Positions 26,143-35,392 are shown, numbered from the stretch's first letter. The stretch: 64,000 nt of DNA from Kyrpidia tusciae DSM 2912 (GCF_000092905.1 NC_014098.1:1984001-2048000), one strand, 5' to 3'. A program made the numbers and translations. Notes: generated by a model not told the origin, from the sequence alone.

Positions 26143-27091
26143 TCTGCCCACCTCCCTGAGACGGATCCCGCATCTTGATCAGTTCCCGGATAATCAAATT
26201 GGAAGCCGCCCGCCGACAATAGTCCGCCGACGAAAAGGTATCCCCCTTGGGTGCGAATTCTTCCCACACCGCTTGTGCCGTGGACAACAGCACCCGGTCA
26301 TCCCAGAGCGCACCGCCCTTCAGGCAGCCCTCCGCCCGGCGCAGCCGCCCGGGCCTCGCCCCGGCCCCGCCCACAGCAAGCACCGCCTCCCGGACCACGC
26401 CGTCCTCGTCCCGGACCAGCCACCCCGCCACTGTGACCACCGCCGGCACAAACGTGTCTCGCCGGGTCAATTTCACATAAAAGGTCTCTCCCCCGAGCGC
26501 ACCGGGAGGGATCTCCACCGCCGCCAGTATGGCCGCCGGATCCGCCCCTTGTCCGGATCCCGCCGCACCGCCTCCCTGCAACCAATCCTCCAGGGACTGG
26601 CGAACCCGCATCCCTTCGGTGAACCACACCAACTGGGCCCGCATCGCCACGAGAGCTGGGGTCAAATCGCCGGCCGTCATGAGATTCCCGGCCACCGTCG
26701 CCAACTCCCGGACGGCGGGCGCGGCAATGCGCCGACATGCCGAGGGCAAAGCGGGAAAAAGCCGACCCCATCCCGCGTCGTACCGAAGCGCGGCCAGGGG
26801 GGTCATCCCCCCAATCCGGAACGATTCGGCGCCTGACCCGGAAGGCCGCCCCGTGGGTGCAGCTCCCGGCTCCCGATCCCCCGGGGGATGCAATTTTGAC
26901 CTTTCGTACAACTCCGGAATGGAATCCAGGCGAATCAGGTGACCAGGTCTCGGCAAACTTCCGGCCCGCCACTGAATTTGCAACCACGTTCCCCCGGATA
27001 CATAGCTCGCCCCAGACCCCAAGGAGCGTCCGAGGTCCCAGGCTTCTTCCAGACTCTTCGGCTGCCAGACCTGCGGTGTCACCCGAACCAT
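26123..27091 (-). CDS. pucC: Xanthine dehydrogenase FAD-binding subunit
   Basis: Flavin subunit of 322 residues, CoxM/CutM type. The FAD contacts YVSGGTWLQIQWRAG (about 34-48) and the RELATVAGNLMTAGDLTPAL segment are clear. The C-terminal CODH flavoprotein domain carries REAVLAVGGAGARP. It hands electrons to NAD or another acceptor. In many relatives the FAD motif is AGGT(D/N)L; here it reads SGGTWL, a tolerated change. It is the first of the three xdh genes and starts one base after the upstream permease stop. Confidence 0.92.
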   Translation of the reverse strand: MVRVTPQVWQPKSLEEAWDLGRSLGSGASYVSGGTWLQIQWRAGSLPRPGHLIRLDSIPELYERSKLHPPGDREPGAAPTGRPSGSGAESFRIGGMTPLAALRYDAGWGRLFPALPSACRRIAAPAVRELATVAGNLMTAGDLTPALVAMRAQLVWFTEGMRVRQSLEDWLQGGGAAGSGQGADPAAILAAVEIPPGALGGETFYVKLTRRDTFVPAVVTVAGWLVRDEDGVVREAVLAVGGAGARPGRLRRAEGCLKGGALWDDRVLLSTAQAVWEEFAPKGDTFSSADYCRRAASNLIIRELIKMRDPSQGGGQSAATQS

Positions 27092-27092
27092 C

Positions 27093-28022
27093 CTAAGAAC
27101 GCTCCTCTCTCACATATGCGCTGCCCAGGGACAAGGGCATCCCGGAATACCTCCTTCGGGACCGCAGTCCCAGGATCATGAGGACCACCACCGTCAACAC
27201 ATAAGGGAGCATTTTTAAAAAGTAGGAAGGGGTTTCGGTGCCCATCAGCTGGATGCGAAAGCCCAGAGCATCCAACCCCCCGAACAAATACGCCCCAAAC
27301 ACGGCCCGCACCGGATTCCAGCGGGCAAAAATCACCAAGGCCACCGCGATCCACCCACGGCCGGCGGTCATCCCCTCCACCCAACTGGGGGACGTGGAAA
27401 ACAGGAGATACGCCCCGGACAACCCCACCAGCATCCCCCCGAGAACCACATAGGCGTACCGGTGTCGAAGCACATGAATCCCCATCACATCGGCGGTGGC
27501 CGGGCTATCGCCCACCGCCCGGAGGTTCAGACCCCAGGACGTGCGCTCGATGTACAAAAAGAGGGCAACTGCGAGGATAACGCTGAACCACACCACCACA
27601 TCGAGATGGGCAAACACCGGCCCGATCCAGGGGATTTTGTCCAGAAGCGGCAGATTGAGCACCGGAATGGCCCCGGGTACAGGATTGCCCGCAATCGGCT
27701 TCCCGAGATAGGCGCTCAGTCCCGTCCCAAACAAGGTGATCGCGAGGCCGCTCACGATTTGATTTGCCCGCAGCGTCACCGTGGTCAAGGCATGCAGGAC
27801 CCCGAGCACCCCGCCGGCCGCCGCCCCGCACACCAGGGCAACCCACACATCGCCGCCTTGAGCCGAGACCAACGCCGTCGACACCGCCCCCATCAGCATC
27901 ATGCCTTCGGCACCAAGGTTGATGATCCCCACCCGCTCGGACAACAAACAGCCCAAGGCCGCCAACAACAGAGGCGTCCCCTCGCCGATGGCGGCGCCGA
28001 GCAGTTGCGCCATCACCCCCAT
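27093..28022 (-). CDS. Nucleoside ABC transporter permease (second membrane subunit)
   Basis: Membrane protein of 309 residues of the BPD_transp_2 family (YufQ/NupQ-like). It has eight or more hydrophobic segments, SERVGIINLGAEGMMLMGA and the NLRAVGDSPATADVMGI EAA-like loop. ATG 28022 follows AAAGGAGG by nine bases and overlaps the stop of the other permease gene. With the ATPase and BMP lipoprotein it forms a nucleoside importer whose gene order (BMP, ATPase, permease, permease) matches Bacillus yufNOPQ, the guanosine importer. Confidence 0.9.
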   Translation of the reverse strand: MGVMAQLLGAAIGEGTPLLLAALGCLLSERVGIINLGAEGMMLMGAVSTALVSAQGGDVWVALVCGAAAGGVLGVLHALTTVTLRANQIVSGLAITLFGTGLSAYLGKPIAGNPVPGAIPVLNLPLLDKIPWIGPVFAHLDVVVWFSVILAVALFLYIERTSWGLNLRAVGDSPATADVMGIHVLRHRYAYVVLGGMLVGLSGAYLLFSTSPSWVEGMTAGRGWIAVALVIFARWNPVRAVFGAYLFGGLDALGFRIQLMGTETPSYFLKMLPYVLTVVVLMILGLRSRRRYSGMPLSLGSAYVREERS

Positions 28023-29230
28023 GCCCCATCTCCTCCTTTGTCCAGAGCTGCAACGCCATCCCCGGATGAAATCCTGTGCCCTTCGGGTTCCTCCATCACG
28101 ATCCGCAGCCGACTGATCATCTCCCCGCCGATCAAAAACAGGAGAATCGCCCCCTGGATCATGAGGGACATAGAAGCGGGCAAGCCCATAGTCTGAACGG
28201 CGTAACCACCGACGATAATGCCGCCGAAAAACAGCGAGGCGACCACCAACCCCACGGGGTGGAGCCTGGCGATCCACGCCACGATGATGGCCGTGTACCC
28301 GTATCCGGGAGAGATCCCGTACATCAGCCGATGGGCCACTCCGGATACCTCCGCCATCCCAGCGATCCCCGACAGAGCCCCGCTGAACAGCGCCACCACC
28401 AGAATGGTCCGGCCGATCGAAATCCCTCCATACCGGGCCACCTCGGGACTGGCCCCCAACACCCGGAGTTCATACCCCCACCGGGTGTAACCCAACACCA
28501 ACCCATAGATCAGCGTGGCGGCCAGGGCGAACACCAGGCCCAGGTGAACACGGCTTCCCCCAAAGGTCATCAGTTGCTCATCGGGGGTGAACATGGGGGT
28601 GCCGGGAAAATTGAACCCCATAGGATCCTTCCAGGGGCCGAACACGAAATCATCCAATAAGAGGGCGGCAATGTAGTTCAACATGAGCGAACTGATCAAC
28701 TCATTGACGCGCAAATACACCCTGAGCACCCCGGGCACCACTCCCCACAGCGCCCCCGCCAAAGCACCCGCCGCAAACATGAGGGGAATGTAGGCCGGCC
28801 CGGGAAGATGCGGCAGGTAGATGCTCACCGCCGTGGCTCCGATGGCCCCGGCCAAAAACTGTCCCTCCGCCCCGATGTTCCAAAAAGCGATGCGGTACGC
28901 CAAGGCGACGCCGATTCCGCACAACAAGAGGGGAATCGCCTTGACCCAGGTTTCCCCCAAACCATAGGCCGTTCCAAAGGCTCCCTGAAACATGGCGGCG
29001 TACACCGCAAACGGGTTCAGGCCGCTGGCAGCGATGAGCAGCCCGCAGAATACCAGGGCCGCCACCGCCGAAGCAACAGGAATCCACCAGGGGCTAGAAG
29101 TTTTGGCCGGATCGATGACGACCCGGAAGCGACGCCCTTTCGAATGCCGTCGCCTCCCCTGGCCCGTTGGATCGGTCGCCGCCGAGGTTTGCGGGATCGG
29201 GGCTGCGCTCTGCGACGTGCCCCCTTTCAT
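28013..29230 (-). CDS. Nucleoside ABC transporter permease (first membrane subunit)
   Basis: Membrane subunit of 405 residues, longer than the usual 350-360 because of a hydrophilic N-terminal tail of about 45 residues (Ser/Thr/Pro/Arg-rich). The transmembrane part has the family blocks WNIGAEGQFLAGAIGATAVS and RVNELISSLMLNYIA, plus the cytoplasmic loop YELRVLGASPEVARYGGIS. The start at 29230 overlaps the ATPase stop (ATGA), showing tight coupling. It forms the channel of the nucleoside importer with the second permease. Confidence 0.9.
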   Translation of the reverse strand: MKGGTSQSAAPIPQTSAATDPTGQGRRRHSKGRRFRVVIDPAKTSSPWWIPVASAVAALVFCGLLIAASGLNPFAVYAAMFQGAFGTAYGLGETWVKAIPLLLCGIGVALAYRIAFWNIGAEGQFLAGAIGATAVSIYLPHLPGPAYIPLMFAAGALAGALWGVVPGVLRVYLRVNELISSLMLNYIAALLLDDFVFGPWKDPMGFNFPGTPMFTPDEQLMTFGGSRVHLGLVFALAATLIYGLVLGYTRWGYELRVLGASPEVARYGGISIGRTILVVALFSGALSGIAGMAEVSGVAHRLMYGISPGYGYTAIIVAWIARLHPVGLVVASLFFGGIIVGGYAVQTMGLPASMSLMIQGAILLFLIGGEMISRLRIVMEEPEGHRISSGDGVAALDKGGDGAWG

Positions 29231-30756
29231 CCCGCTTCCTCCTCGGAGGAAACCCCCGCCATCAAGAGACCGATCGCCTCGCGATCCGTCCGGCCCCGGA
29301 AAAATTCCCCGTGGATGGTCCCTCGGCTGATTACCACAACCCGATCGGACAACTGAATCACCTCGTCGAGATCTTCGGAAATCAACACGATCCCGGTGCC
29401 CGCATCCCTGAGATCCAGGAGAATGCGGTGCACCGCTTCGGCGGCTCCCACGTCCAACCCCTGGGTGGGATGGACGGCAACCATCAGCTTCGGCCGCTGC
29501 TCCACCTCCCGGGCGAACAACAACTTCTGTTGGTTTCCCCCGGACAACTGGCGAACGGGCGTCGAAAGGGACGGGGTTTTCACCTCGAACTTTTTGATCA
29601 AGGTCTCCATCGGCTCCCGGCGGCGGCCCGGAAGCAACAGTCCCCATGGGGATACGTCTTTTCTGCGATAGGATTTGAGAAGCAAGTTATCGAAGACAGA
29701 CAGGCGCCCGGCGAGTCCCATTTTCATCCGATCCTCGGGGATATGGGCGATCCCCCTCCGGATGAACCCCCGGGTCCCCGGCGTCAATGCTTCACCCTCG
29801 AATTCCACGGTTCCTTCGGTCCACGAGCGCAATCCCGTCAAGCATTCGGCCAGCTCCCGCTGCCCGTTGCCGGCCACGCCGGCGATCCCCACCACTTCAC
29901 CCCGGCGCACCTCCAAGTCGATACCCCTCAAGGCCGGATGTCCCTGCTCCCCCAGAGCCGTCAAGCCCTTCACCCGAAGAAGAACGCCTCCCGGCCGCGG
30001 ACGTTCCCGACCCGTCCCTGCGGATGAGACCTCCCGGCCCACCATCAACCGGGCCAACTCCCTTTCGTTCGTTTCCCGGGTTTCCATCGTTCGAATCGTC
30101 CGCCCCTTCCGCATGACGGTGATCCGATCCGACCAAGCCATGACTTCCTTTAATTTGTGCGTGGTGACGATCACCGTCTTCCCCGCCTGTTTCATCTCCC
30201 GAAGGGCGAGAAAAAGGTCCTCCGCCTCCCGAGGGGTCAACACCGAGGTCGGTTCGTCCAAGATAACGATGTCGGCTCCCCGGTACAACACTTTTACAAT
30301 TTCAACCCGCTGCTGCTCTCCCAGGGACAACTCCTGCACCGGGCGATGAAGGGGAAACCGCAGGCCAAACCGTTCTATGAGCTCTCGCAACTCCGCCTCC
30401 TTCTGCCTGCGCCAAGCGGGCCCGAGCCAGCGAAACCCCTTATCCCCGAGCACCGTGTTTTCCACCGGAGTCAGGGTGGGAACCAGGCGGAAATTCTGAT
30501 ACACCATCCCGATCCCCATCTGTGCGGCCACAGCGGGAGAACAGCGCTGCACCGGGCGACCGCGGAGCCGGATTTCTCCGGCATCCCGGCGATAAAGGCC
30601 CGAGAGGATACTCATCAACGTACTTTTCCCGGCGCCATTTTCCCCGAGCAAGGCGTGGATCTCCCCGGGCCGGGCGATAAACGTCGCCCCATCGTTGGCC
30701 AACACGTCCCCGAATCGTTTGACGATCCCCCGCATTTCCACCGAAGCTTCCACCAC
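29227..30756 (-). CDS. Nucleoside ABC transporter ATPase with two ABC domains
   Basis: Cytoplasmic ATPase of 509 residues. The first cassette has Walker A LLGENGAGKSTLM, signature LSLGEQQRVEIV and Walker B VILDEPTSVLTP. The second has a degenerate Walker A (GVAGNGQRELAECL), signature LSGGNQQKLLFAREV and a Walker B with HPTQGLDVGA in place of EPT, so the usual catalytic Glu is His. This asymmetry is typical for the sugar/nucleoside (RbsA/YufO) type, where the second site is inactive. It lies between the BMP lipoprotein gene and the permease genes. Confidence 0.92.
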   Translation of the reverse strand: MVEASVEMRGIVKRFGDVLANDGATFIARPGEIHALLGENGAGKSTLMSILSGLYRRDAGEIRLRGRPVQRCSPAVAAQMGIGMVYQNFRLVPTLTPVENTVLGDKGFRWLGPAWRRQKEAELRELIERFGLRFPLHRPVQELSLGEQQRVEIVKVLYRGADIVILDEPTSVLTPREAEDLFLALREMKQAGKTVIVTTHKLKEVMAWSDRITVMRKGRTIRTMETRETNERELARLMVGREVSSAGTGRERPRPGGVLLRVKGLTALGEQGHPALRGIDLEVRRGEVVGIAGVAGNGQRELAECLTGLRSWTEGTVEFEGEALTPGTRGFIRRGIAHIPEDRMKMGLAGRLSVFDNLLLKSYRRKDVSPWGLLLPGRRREPMETLIKKFEVKTPSLSTPVRQLSGGNQQKLLFAREVEQRPKLMVAVHPTQGLDVGAAEAVHRILLDLRDAGTGIVLISEDLDEVIQLSDRVVVISRGTIHGEFFRGRTDREAIGLLMAGVSSEEEAG

Positions 30757-30781
30757 TCACCCCTCCCTCCCAGGGCCGTTG

Positions 30782-31903
30782 TCATTTGGGAATGGTCCCT
30801 TCCACCCCCTGGACAAACCAGTTCATGGACAGGATCTGTTGATCCGTGAGCTTGCTTCCGGCCGGCACCCGAAGCTCTCCGGAGGCATCGTAAATGGGAC
30901 CGTGGAACGGATCCAGTTTTCCGGCGGTGATCTCCTCCTTGTCTTTTTCCACCAGATTCTGAACGTCCTGGGGAACGTTCTTCCCGAAGGGCGCCAAACC
31001 GACCATGCCGTCTTTGAGACCCCCCAGGTACTGACCGCTTTTCCACGTCCCGTCCATCACCTCTTTGACAACCTTCACGTAATAGGGCCCCCAGTTCCAC
31101 ACGGGATTCGTGATGTAGGCGTCCGGGACGTAACGACCCATATCCGAGTCATTGCCGATGGCGTAGGCTCCTCGCTCCTGGGCCGCCTGCAAACTGGCCG
31201 GGGAGTCCTGGTAGGCCGCCACCACATCCACCCCCTGGTCCAGAAGGCTACCGGCCGCTTGGCGTTCTGTGGCCGGATCGAACCAGGTGTTCGACCACAC
31301 CACTTTGACCTTCACCTTCGGGTTCACACTTTGGGCACCACGGGTAAAGGCATTAATGTTATAAATCACCTCGGGAATGGGAAAGGCTCCCACGTAACCG
31401 AGCAGGTTTTTCTTCGTCATCTTGCCCGCGGCCACCCCGGCCAGATAACTTGCCTGATAGTTTCGGCCAAAATACGTCCCCATGTTGGGAGCCGTTTTAT
31501 ATCCCGCACAGTGCATGAAAATCACGTGGGGGAATTTCTGTGCCACATCATAGACGTAGTCCTGATACCCAAAACTCGTGGCAAAAATGATGTCGTGGTT
31601 CTGGGCCAATTGGGTCAGGACCCGCTCGGCGTCGGCGCTCTCGGGGACGTTCTCCACATAGTCCGCCTTGATGCCTAGCTGATTTTCGAGATATTTGCGC
31701 CCTTGATCGTGCTGATAGGTCCACCCTCCGTCCCCCGGAGGCCCCAGGTACACAAAGGCAACCCGGGGTTTTTTGATACCCTGCCCCGAGGCGGCCCCGG
31801 CTTGGGACGAACTTTGGGTTGCCACCCCGGCTTGGGAACATCCAGCGATCAACACGAGCCCCAACAGCAGGGACAACCAGCGAATCAGTCCCCGTTGTTT
31901 CAT
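30782..31903 (-). CDS. BMP-family nucleoside-binding lipoprotein
   Basis: Extracellular solute-binding protein of 373 residues with a lipoprotein signal ending in IAGC (Cys 22). The BMP/PnrA-like fold is shown by RVAFVYLGPPGDGGWTYQHD, FATSFGYQDYVYDVA and YAIGNDSDMGRYVPD. Family members bind purine nucleosides. It precedes the ATPase and permease genes in the order of Bacillus yufNOPQ. In this purine-catabolic series it would capture adenosine, guanosine or inosine for the deaminases. Confidence 0.9.
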   Translation of the reverse strand: MKQRGLIRWLSLLLGLVLIAGCSQAGVATQSSSQAGAASGQGIKKPRVAFVYLGPPGDGGWTYQHDQGRKYLENQLGIKADYVENVPESADAERVLTQLAQNHDIIFATSFGYQDYVYDVAQKFPHVIFMHCAGYKTAPNMGTYFGRNYQASYLAGVAAGKMTKKNLLGYVGAFPIPEVIYNINAFTRGAQSVNPKVKVKVVWSNTWFDPATERQAAGSLLDQGVDVVAAYQDSPASLQAAQERGAYAIGNDSDMGRYVPDAYITNPVWNWGPYYVKVVKEVMDGTWKSGQYLGGLKDGMVGLAPFGKNVPQDVQNLVEKDKEEITAGKLDPFHGPIYDASGELRVPAGSKLTDQQILSMNWFVQGVEGTIPK

Positions 31904-31956
31904 GTCTCCCCCACCCCCTCGTTATGGATCCAACCCGGCGCGCCACCGCTGCGCCG

Positions 31957-33285
31957 TCACTCCTCCCCGGTCCGCCGAAGGAGGCGGCGAAAAGCCCGGT
32001 CCGCCTCCCGAAGAAGATGTTGTTCATCCATCGCCACCAGGTGACCCCGCTCCACCAGCCTGTTTCCGTCGACGAAAACCATGTCCACTTCTGAACGGGT
32101 GGCGGAATACACAACCCTGGAGAAAGGATCGGCCTCCACCGAAGGAAAGGTGTGCAGGCGATTCAGATCGAGAATCACCAGATCCGCCTTTTTCCCCGGT
32201 TCGATGCTGCCGATCTCGTGGGCCAATCCCACGGCCCGGGCTCCTTCCACCGTGGCCATCCGAAGCACCGTTCGCGCGTCCATGGCGGTGGCGCCGTAGC
32301 GGGGTTTGTGGATAAGAGCCGCCAGGCGCATTTCGTGAAACATGTCCAGGGTGTTGTTGCAGGGCGCCCCGTCCGCCCCCAGGCCCACCGACACGCCCCT
32401 TCGAAGCAGATCCGGGACATCGGCAATGCCCGATGCGAGCTTCAGATTTGAACTCGGGCAGTGGGCCACATGAACCCCGCGTTCCGCGAGAATCCCCTTC
32501 TCTTCCTCATCCAGCCAGACGCAGTGGGCAAGAATCACCCCCTCGTTGGCCAGGCCGATGGAGTCGAGGTAGGTGACGTTGCGCAGGCCGTGGCGCTGTT
32601 GGACAAGAAGCACTTCATCCTTGTTTTCCGCCGCGTGGGTGTGCACATAGACCCCGTACTCATCAGCCAGATCCCGCACTTCACTCAGCAGGGACTGCGT
32701 ACAGGAGACCACAAAGCGCGGGGCAAAGGCGTAGCGGAGGCGGCCGCCCCCTTGGCCATGCCATTTTTCCAATAAATCCACACTTTGCTGGAGCGACTGG
32801 TCTGTACTCTCGGCGAGTCCCGGAGGAACGTCATCCCCGAAATCCATCATGACTTTGCCGGAGAGGGCGCGGATTCCGGAATCAAGAAGCGCCCGAAAGG
32901 CGGCATCCGTGTAACGGACCGTCTCCATGTCTACAATGGTGGTGGTTCCGCTCTGAAGCAGCTCCCCGATGCCAAGAAGGGCGGACAGATAGATCGATTC
33001 CTCATCATGAGCGGCTTCGAGAGGCCAGACCCGGGTGCGCAACCAGTCCAGGAGCGTCAGATCATCCGCCCGGCCCCGAAACAGGGTCTGGCAAAGGTGC
33101 ACATGAAGATGAATGAAACCCGGCAGGATCAGTTTCCCCTGGGCGTCGATCTCCCGGTCCACCTGACCGTCTTCAACCCGACCCACCGCGACAATACGGT
33201 CGTCTTCAATGAGCAAGTCCCCGTGAACCATTTCGTCCTTCTCATTCATGGTGAGGATGTCGGCCCCCCGGATCCGCGTTTTCAT
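31957..33285 (-). CDS. COG0402 amidohydrolase, probable purine or nucleoside deaminase
   Basis: Zinc aminohydrolase of 442 residues with FIHLHVHLCQTLFRG, VHTHAAENKDEV, ILAHCVWLDEEEKGIL and LGADGAPCNN. Its closest recognisable group is the S-adenosylhomocysteine/methylthioadenosine/5'-deoxyadenosine deaminase-like set, but the context is guanine or ureide catabolism, so guanine or another purine derivative is also possible. ATG 33285 is preceded by GAGGGGGTG. The HIU hydrolase gene ends 16 bases upstream and the BMP lipoprotein gene begins about 50 bases downstream. It is the second COG0402 enzyme in the series beside the 8-oxoguanine deaminase type. Confidence 0.83.
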   Translation of the reverse strand: MKTRIRGADILTMNEKDEMVHGDLLIEDDRIVAVGRVEDGQVDREIDAQGKLILPGFIHLHVHLCQTLFRGRADDLTLLDWLRTRVWPLEAAHDEESIYLSALLGIGELLQSGTTTIVDMETVRYTDAAFRALLDSGIRALSGKVMMDFGDDVPPGLAESTDQSLQQSVDLLEKWHGQGGGRLRYAFAPRFVVSCTQSLLSEVRDLADEYGVYVHTHAAENKDEVLLVQQRHGLRNVTYLDSIGLANEGVILAHCVWLDEEEKGILAERGVHVAHCPSSNLKLASGIADVPDLLRRGVSVGLGADGAPCNNTLDMFHEMRLAALIHKPRYGATAMDARTVLRMATVEGARAVGLAHEIGSIEPGKKADLVILDLNRLHTFPSVEADPFSRVVYSATRSEVDMVFVDGNRLVERGHLVAMDEQHLLREADRAFRRLLRRTGEE

Positions 33286-33301
33286 CCCGAAGCCCACCCC
33301 C

Positions 33302-33718
33302 TCAAAATCCGATGCCCACAACGCTGGGAGCCACGAAAGGCCCGCGGCCGTTTTCAATGCCCTTTCCCCGGTACACACTGTACCCGCCCGGAGCGATCAA
33401 TAACGGGATGTGGAGATCCTCCTCCGGATCTGCGATGCGCAAAGAGACAGAAACCCGGTCAAAGAACACCGCCTCCGCCAGAGCCCCGCCCTTGCCGCGG
33501 TAGTAATCCCCGGGAAAAAAGACGATTTCGTAGAACCCCGAGCGCATCGCCTCCCCGGCCAAAAGAGGCCGCTCCAGTCGTCCATCGGCACCCGTGACCG
33601 CCCGGGCCGCGGACTGTTTCCGCCCGTCCTCCATGATCCGAAAAAGTTCCACCGCAAGGCCCGCGGCCGGACAGGCGCACGCCACATCCAACACATGGGT
33701 GGTCAATCGGCCTTTCAT
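33302..33718 (-). CDS. pucM: 5-hydroxyisourate hydrolase with altered C-terminus
   Basis: Transthyretin-related enzyme converting 5-hydroxyisourate, the uricase product, to OHCU. The N-terminal block LTTHVLDVACACPAAGLAVE and the C-terminal HIPLLIAPGGYSVYRG identify it. Members normally end in YRGS; here the sequence reads YRGK and continues about 20 residues. It still has the His of THVLD and the Arg-rich ADGRLERPL loop, but HIPLL replaces the usual HYHVPLL, losing one residue position near the active site. ATG 33718 follows GAGGAGTGAGGG by eight bases. It overlaps no neighbour but sits 12 bases after uricase. Confidence 0.87.
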   Translation of the reverse strand: MKGRLTTHVLDVACACPAAGLAVELFRIMEDGRKQSAARAVTGADGRLERPLLAGEAMRSGFYEIVFFPGDYYRGKGGALAEAVFFDRVSVSLRIADPEEDLHIPLLIAPGGYSVYRGKGIENGRGPFVAPSVVGIGF

Positions 33719-33729
33719 CGGGATGGCCC

Positions 33730-34710
33730 TCACTCCTCAAGGTCCTTCCGGGTGACGGTGAACCCCTGAAAACCGTAGGGCGGCCGAGGTTCGGTGTACA
33801 CTTTGGCCTCTGCCCTCTTCCCGGCGAGGTCCTCCACCTCCTCCAACACCGTCTCCCAAGTTCGGTTGTTCGCCTCAAAAGAAACCTCCAGCAATTGGGG
33901 GAATCGGGTCAGCACCCGCCGGCCGATGTGATAAATGAGATTTTGAATGGAAGGAGAGGTGAGTTCGTGGAATACCGTGTGGGCGATATCCCGCACCTGC
34001 TCCGCCGCGACGTATCGTTCCGGGTGCTCGGCCCGAAAATCCTCGGGATGTTCATATTTCCATTTGATGTAAAGATAGATGAACAGCGGTCGGTCCTGCG
34101 CCTCGGGCAGGGTGGTGTATTCATCGTGAATGTAGCCGTAAAAACTGCTCCCTTTGATCTTGATCAGTTTTAACCCCGCCACACCCCCGGCGTGCTCCAC
34201 CACCACGGGTCCCTCCGGCCCCCGGCGAACCGCCACAAAAGCGGTGGGATACTCATTCATGGAGTAACGAAAAACCAGTTCTCCCGGTCGAAATCCTTCC
34301 TGCTCGGGGACGGGCAATTCGTCGAAAGGAATTTGCCGTCCGAACAGTCGAACACCTGACACATGGGCGTATTTCTCCAGGAATTTTCCGGCCACGAATT
34401 CCAGGAAACCTTCCGCCGTCGCCCCCTCGAAGGCCCCGGCCTGACGCAGGATGAAATTCTTCATCGAATCGGTGGCCACCACCATGGAGTTGTCCCCTTC
34501 GGTGAAGGAAGGCAAAAATGCCTCTCCCTCCACGGCCATCTGGACGTTCATGCCAAATATCACGTTGGGCCGGCCCGCAAATGCCGACTCCGGGATCTGC
34601 CCCAGCCCCCTCAAGGGTTTTGCGTAAGAACGATAAACCCAAACATCCCCCTTGCCGTAATACATCGTCCGTTGATCCGTTCCACTTGTCATGGTCCCTG
34701 TCATGATCAT
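33730..34710 (-). CDS. pucL: Urate oxidase (cofactor-free uricase)
   Basis: Enzyme of 326 residues oxidising urate to 5-hydroxyisourate without a cofactor. Tandem T-fold marks are seen: YYGKGDVWVYRSYAKPL with the catalytic Lys, GDNSMVVATDSMKNF with the Thr of the Lys-Thr dyad, LKLIKIKGSSFYGYIHDEYT and SIQNLIYHIG with the substrate-binding Gln. The C-terminus KVYTEPRPPYGFQGFTVTR is typical. In Bacillus subtilis PucL carries a fused N-terminal OHCU decarboxylase; here that domain is a separate upstream gene. The start has AAAGGAGAG at 8 bases. Confidence 0.94.
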   Translation of the reverse strand: MIMTGTMTSGTDQRTMYYGKGDVWVYRSYAKPLRGLGQIPESAFAGRPNVIFGMNVQMAVEGEAFLPSFTEGDNSMVVATDSMKNFILRQAGAFEGATAEGFLEFVAGKFLEKYAHVSGVRLFGRQIPFDELPVPEQEGFRPGELVFRYSMNEYPTAFVAVRRGPEGPVVVEHAGGVAGLKLIKIKGSSFYGYIHDEYTTLPEAQDRPLFIYLYIKWKYEHPEDFRAEHPERYVAAEQVRDIAHTVFHELTSPSIQNLIYHIGRRVLTRFPQLLEVSFEANNRTWETVLEEVEDLAGKRAEAKVYTEPRPPYGFQGFTVTRKDLEE

Positions 34711-34725
34711 TTCGTTTCTCTCCTT

Positions 34726-35229
34726 TCACCGTTCCTCAATCCCCATGTCCCTGAGCCGAAACCATGCGATGAGCAACACCTCCGCCAGGGCCCGTTGCTC
34801 TTCTTCCTCCTGGGTCGCCGCCAGACGTTGCTCAAGGGCCTTTTGGATCTCCCTTGGAGTGCGATCCCGAACGGCGAGGATAAAGGGGAATCCGAATTTG
34901 TCCCTATAGGCTCGATTCAGACGTGTCAACAAATGGTACTCGGCGAAACTCAGTTGCTGAAGACCAGCTCGGTGCTGCTCCGACAGCGAGGCGGAAGACA
35001 TCCGGGCCCGGGCTCCGAGGTCCGGGTGGGCGCGGAACAACGCGAGCTTGTCATCTCGAGTTGAGCCTTTGACCACATCCGCCATCACGGCAAATAAATG
35101 ATCGACGGACCGGAAGGGCCGCCTTGCCCAGGCCCGCTCGGCAACCCAGGGAGAATGCTCGAACACCCAACCCACCATCTCTGTAAATTCTTGTTTCGTC
35201 GCCCCGTTCAGCTGGGTCAAGGTGACCAT
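34726..35229 (-). CDS. uraD: OHCU decarboxylase
   Basis: Small all-helical enzyme of 167 residues that decarboxylates OHCU to S-allantoin. Family blocks are LNGATKQEFTEMVGWVFEHS and VAERAWARRPF, followed by FRAHPDLGARARMSSASLSE, where the substrate-binding His sits in AHPDLG. The C-terminal FGFPFILAVRDRTPREI is also conserved. It is the first gene of the 14-gene minus-strand purine series. ATG 35229 has GGTGGTGGG just upstream. As a separate protein it differs from the B. subtilis PucL fusion. Confidence 0.92.
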   Translation of the reverse strand: MVTLTQLNGATKQEFTEMVGWVFEHSPWVAERAWARRPFRSVDHLFAVMADVVKGSTRDDKLALFRAHPDLGARARMSSASLSEQHRAGLQQLSFAEYHLLTRLNRAYRDKFGFPFILAVRDRTPREIQKALEQRLAATQEEEEQRALAEVLLIAWFRLRDMGIEER

Positions 35230-35293
35230 TTTCACCCACCACCGCATGCACGTCGCTGCTCTTTTCCATCAAACCCTTGCGCATTTGGAATAT

Positions 35294-35299
35294 ATTATA
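35294..35299 (-). promoter_or_regulatory. Candidate -10 box ahead of the purine gene series
   Basis: On the minus strand GGTTATAATATA contains a consensus TATAAT about 65 bases before the uraD start, within a very AT-rich spacer. No good -35 box lies 16-18 bases further upstream, which would fit a promoter needing an activator such as PucR. Confidence 0.4.
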
Positions 35300-35392
35300 A
35301 CCTATCGAGTTTATATACCTGACATATTAAAAACGGCCCCTTCCTTTGTCATTATGCATGTTGACCAAAAGTGGCCGGGCAACCTGTTGATT

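Noticed and set aside
28013-29647. A longer nucleoside permease starting at 29647
   Set aside because: The extra 139 residues overlap the ATPase gene out of frame and are not hydrophobic or conserved; ATG 29230 has the ATGA overlap typical of this operon.
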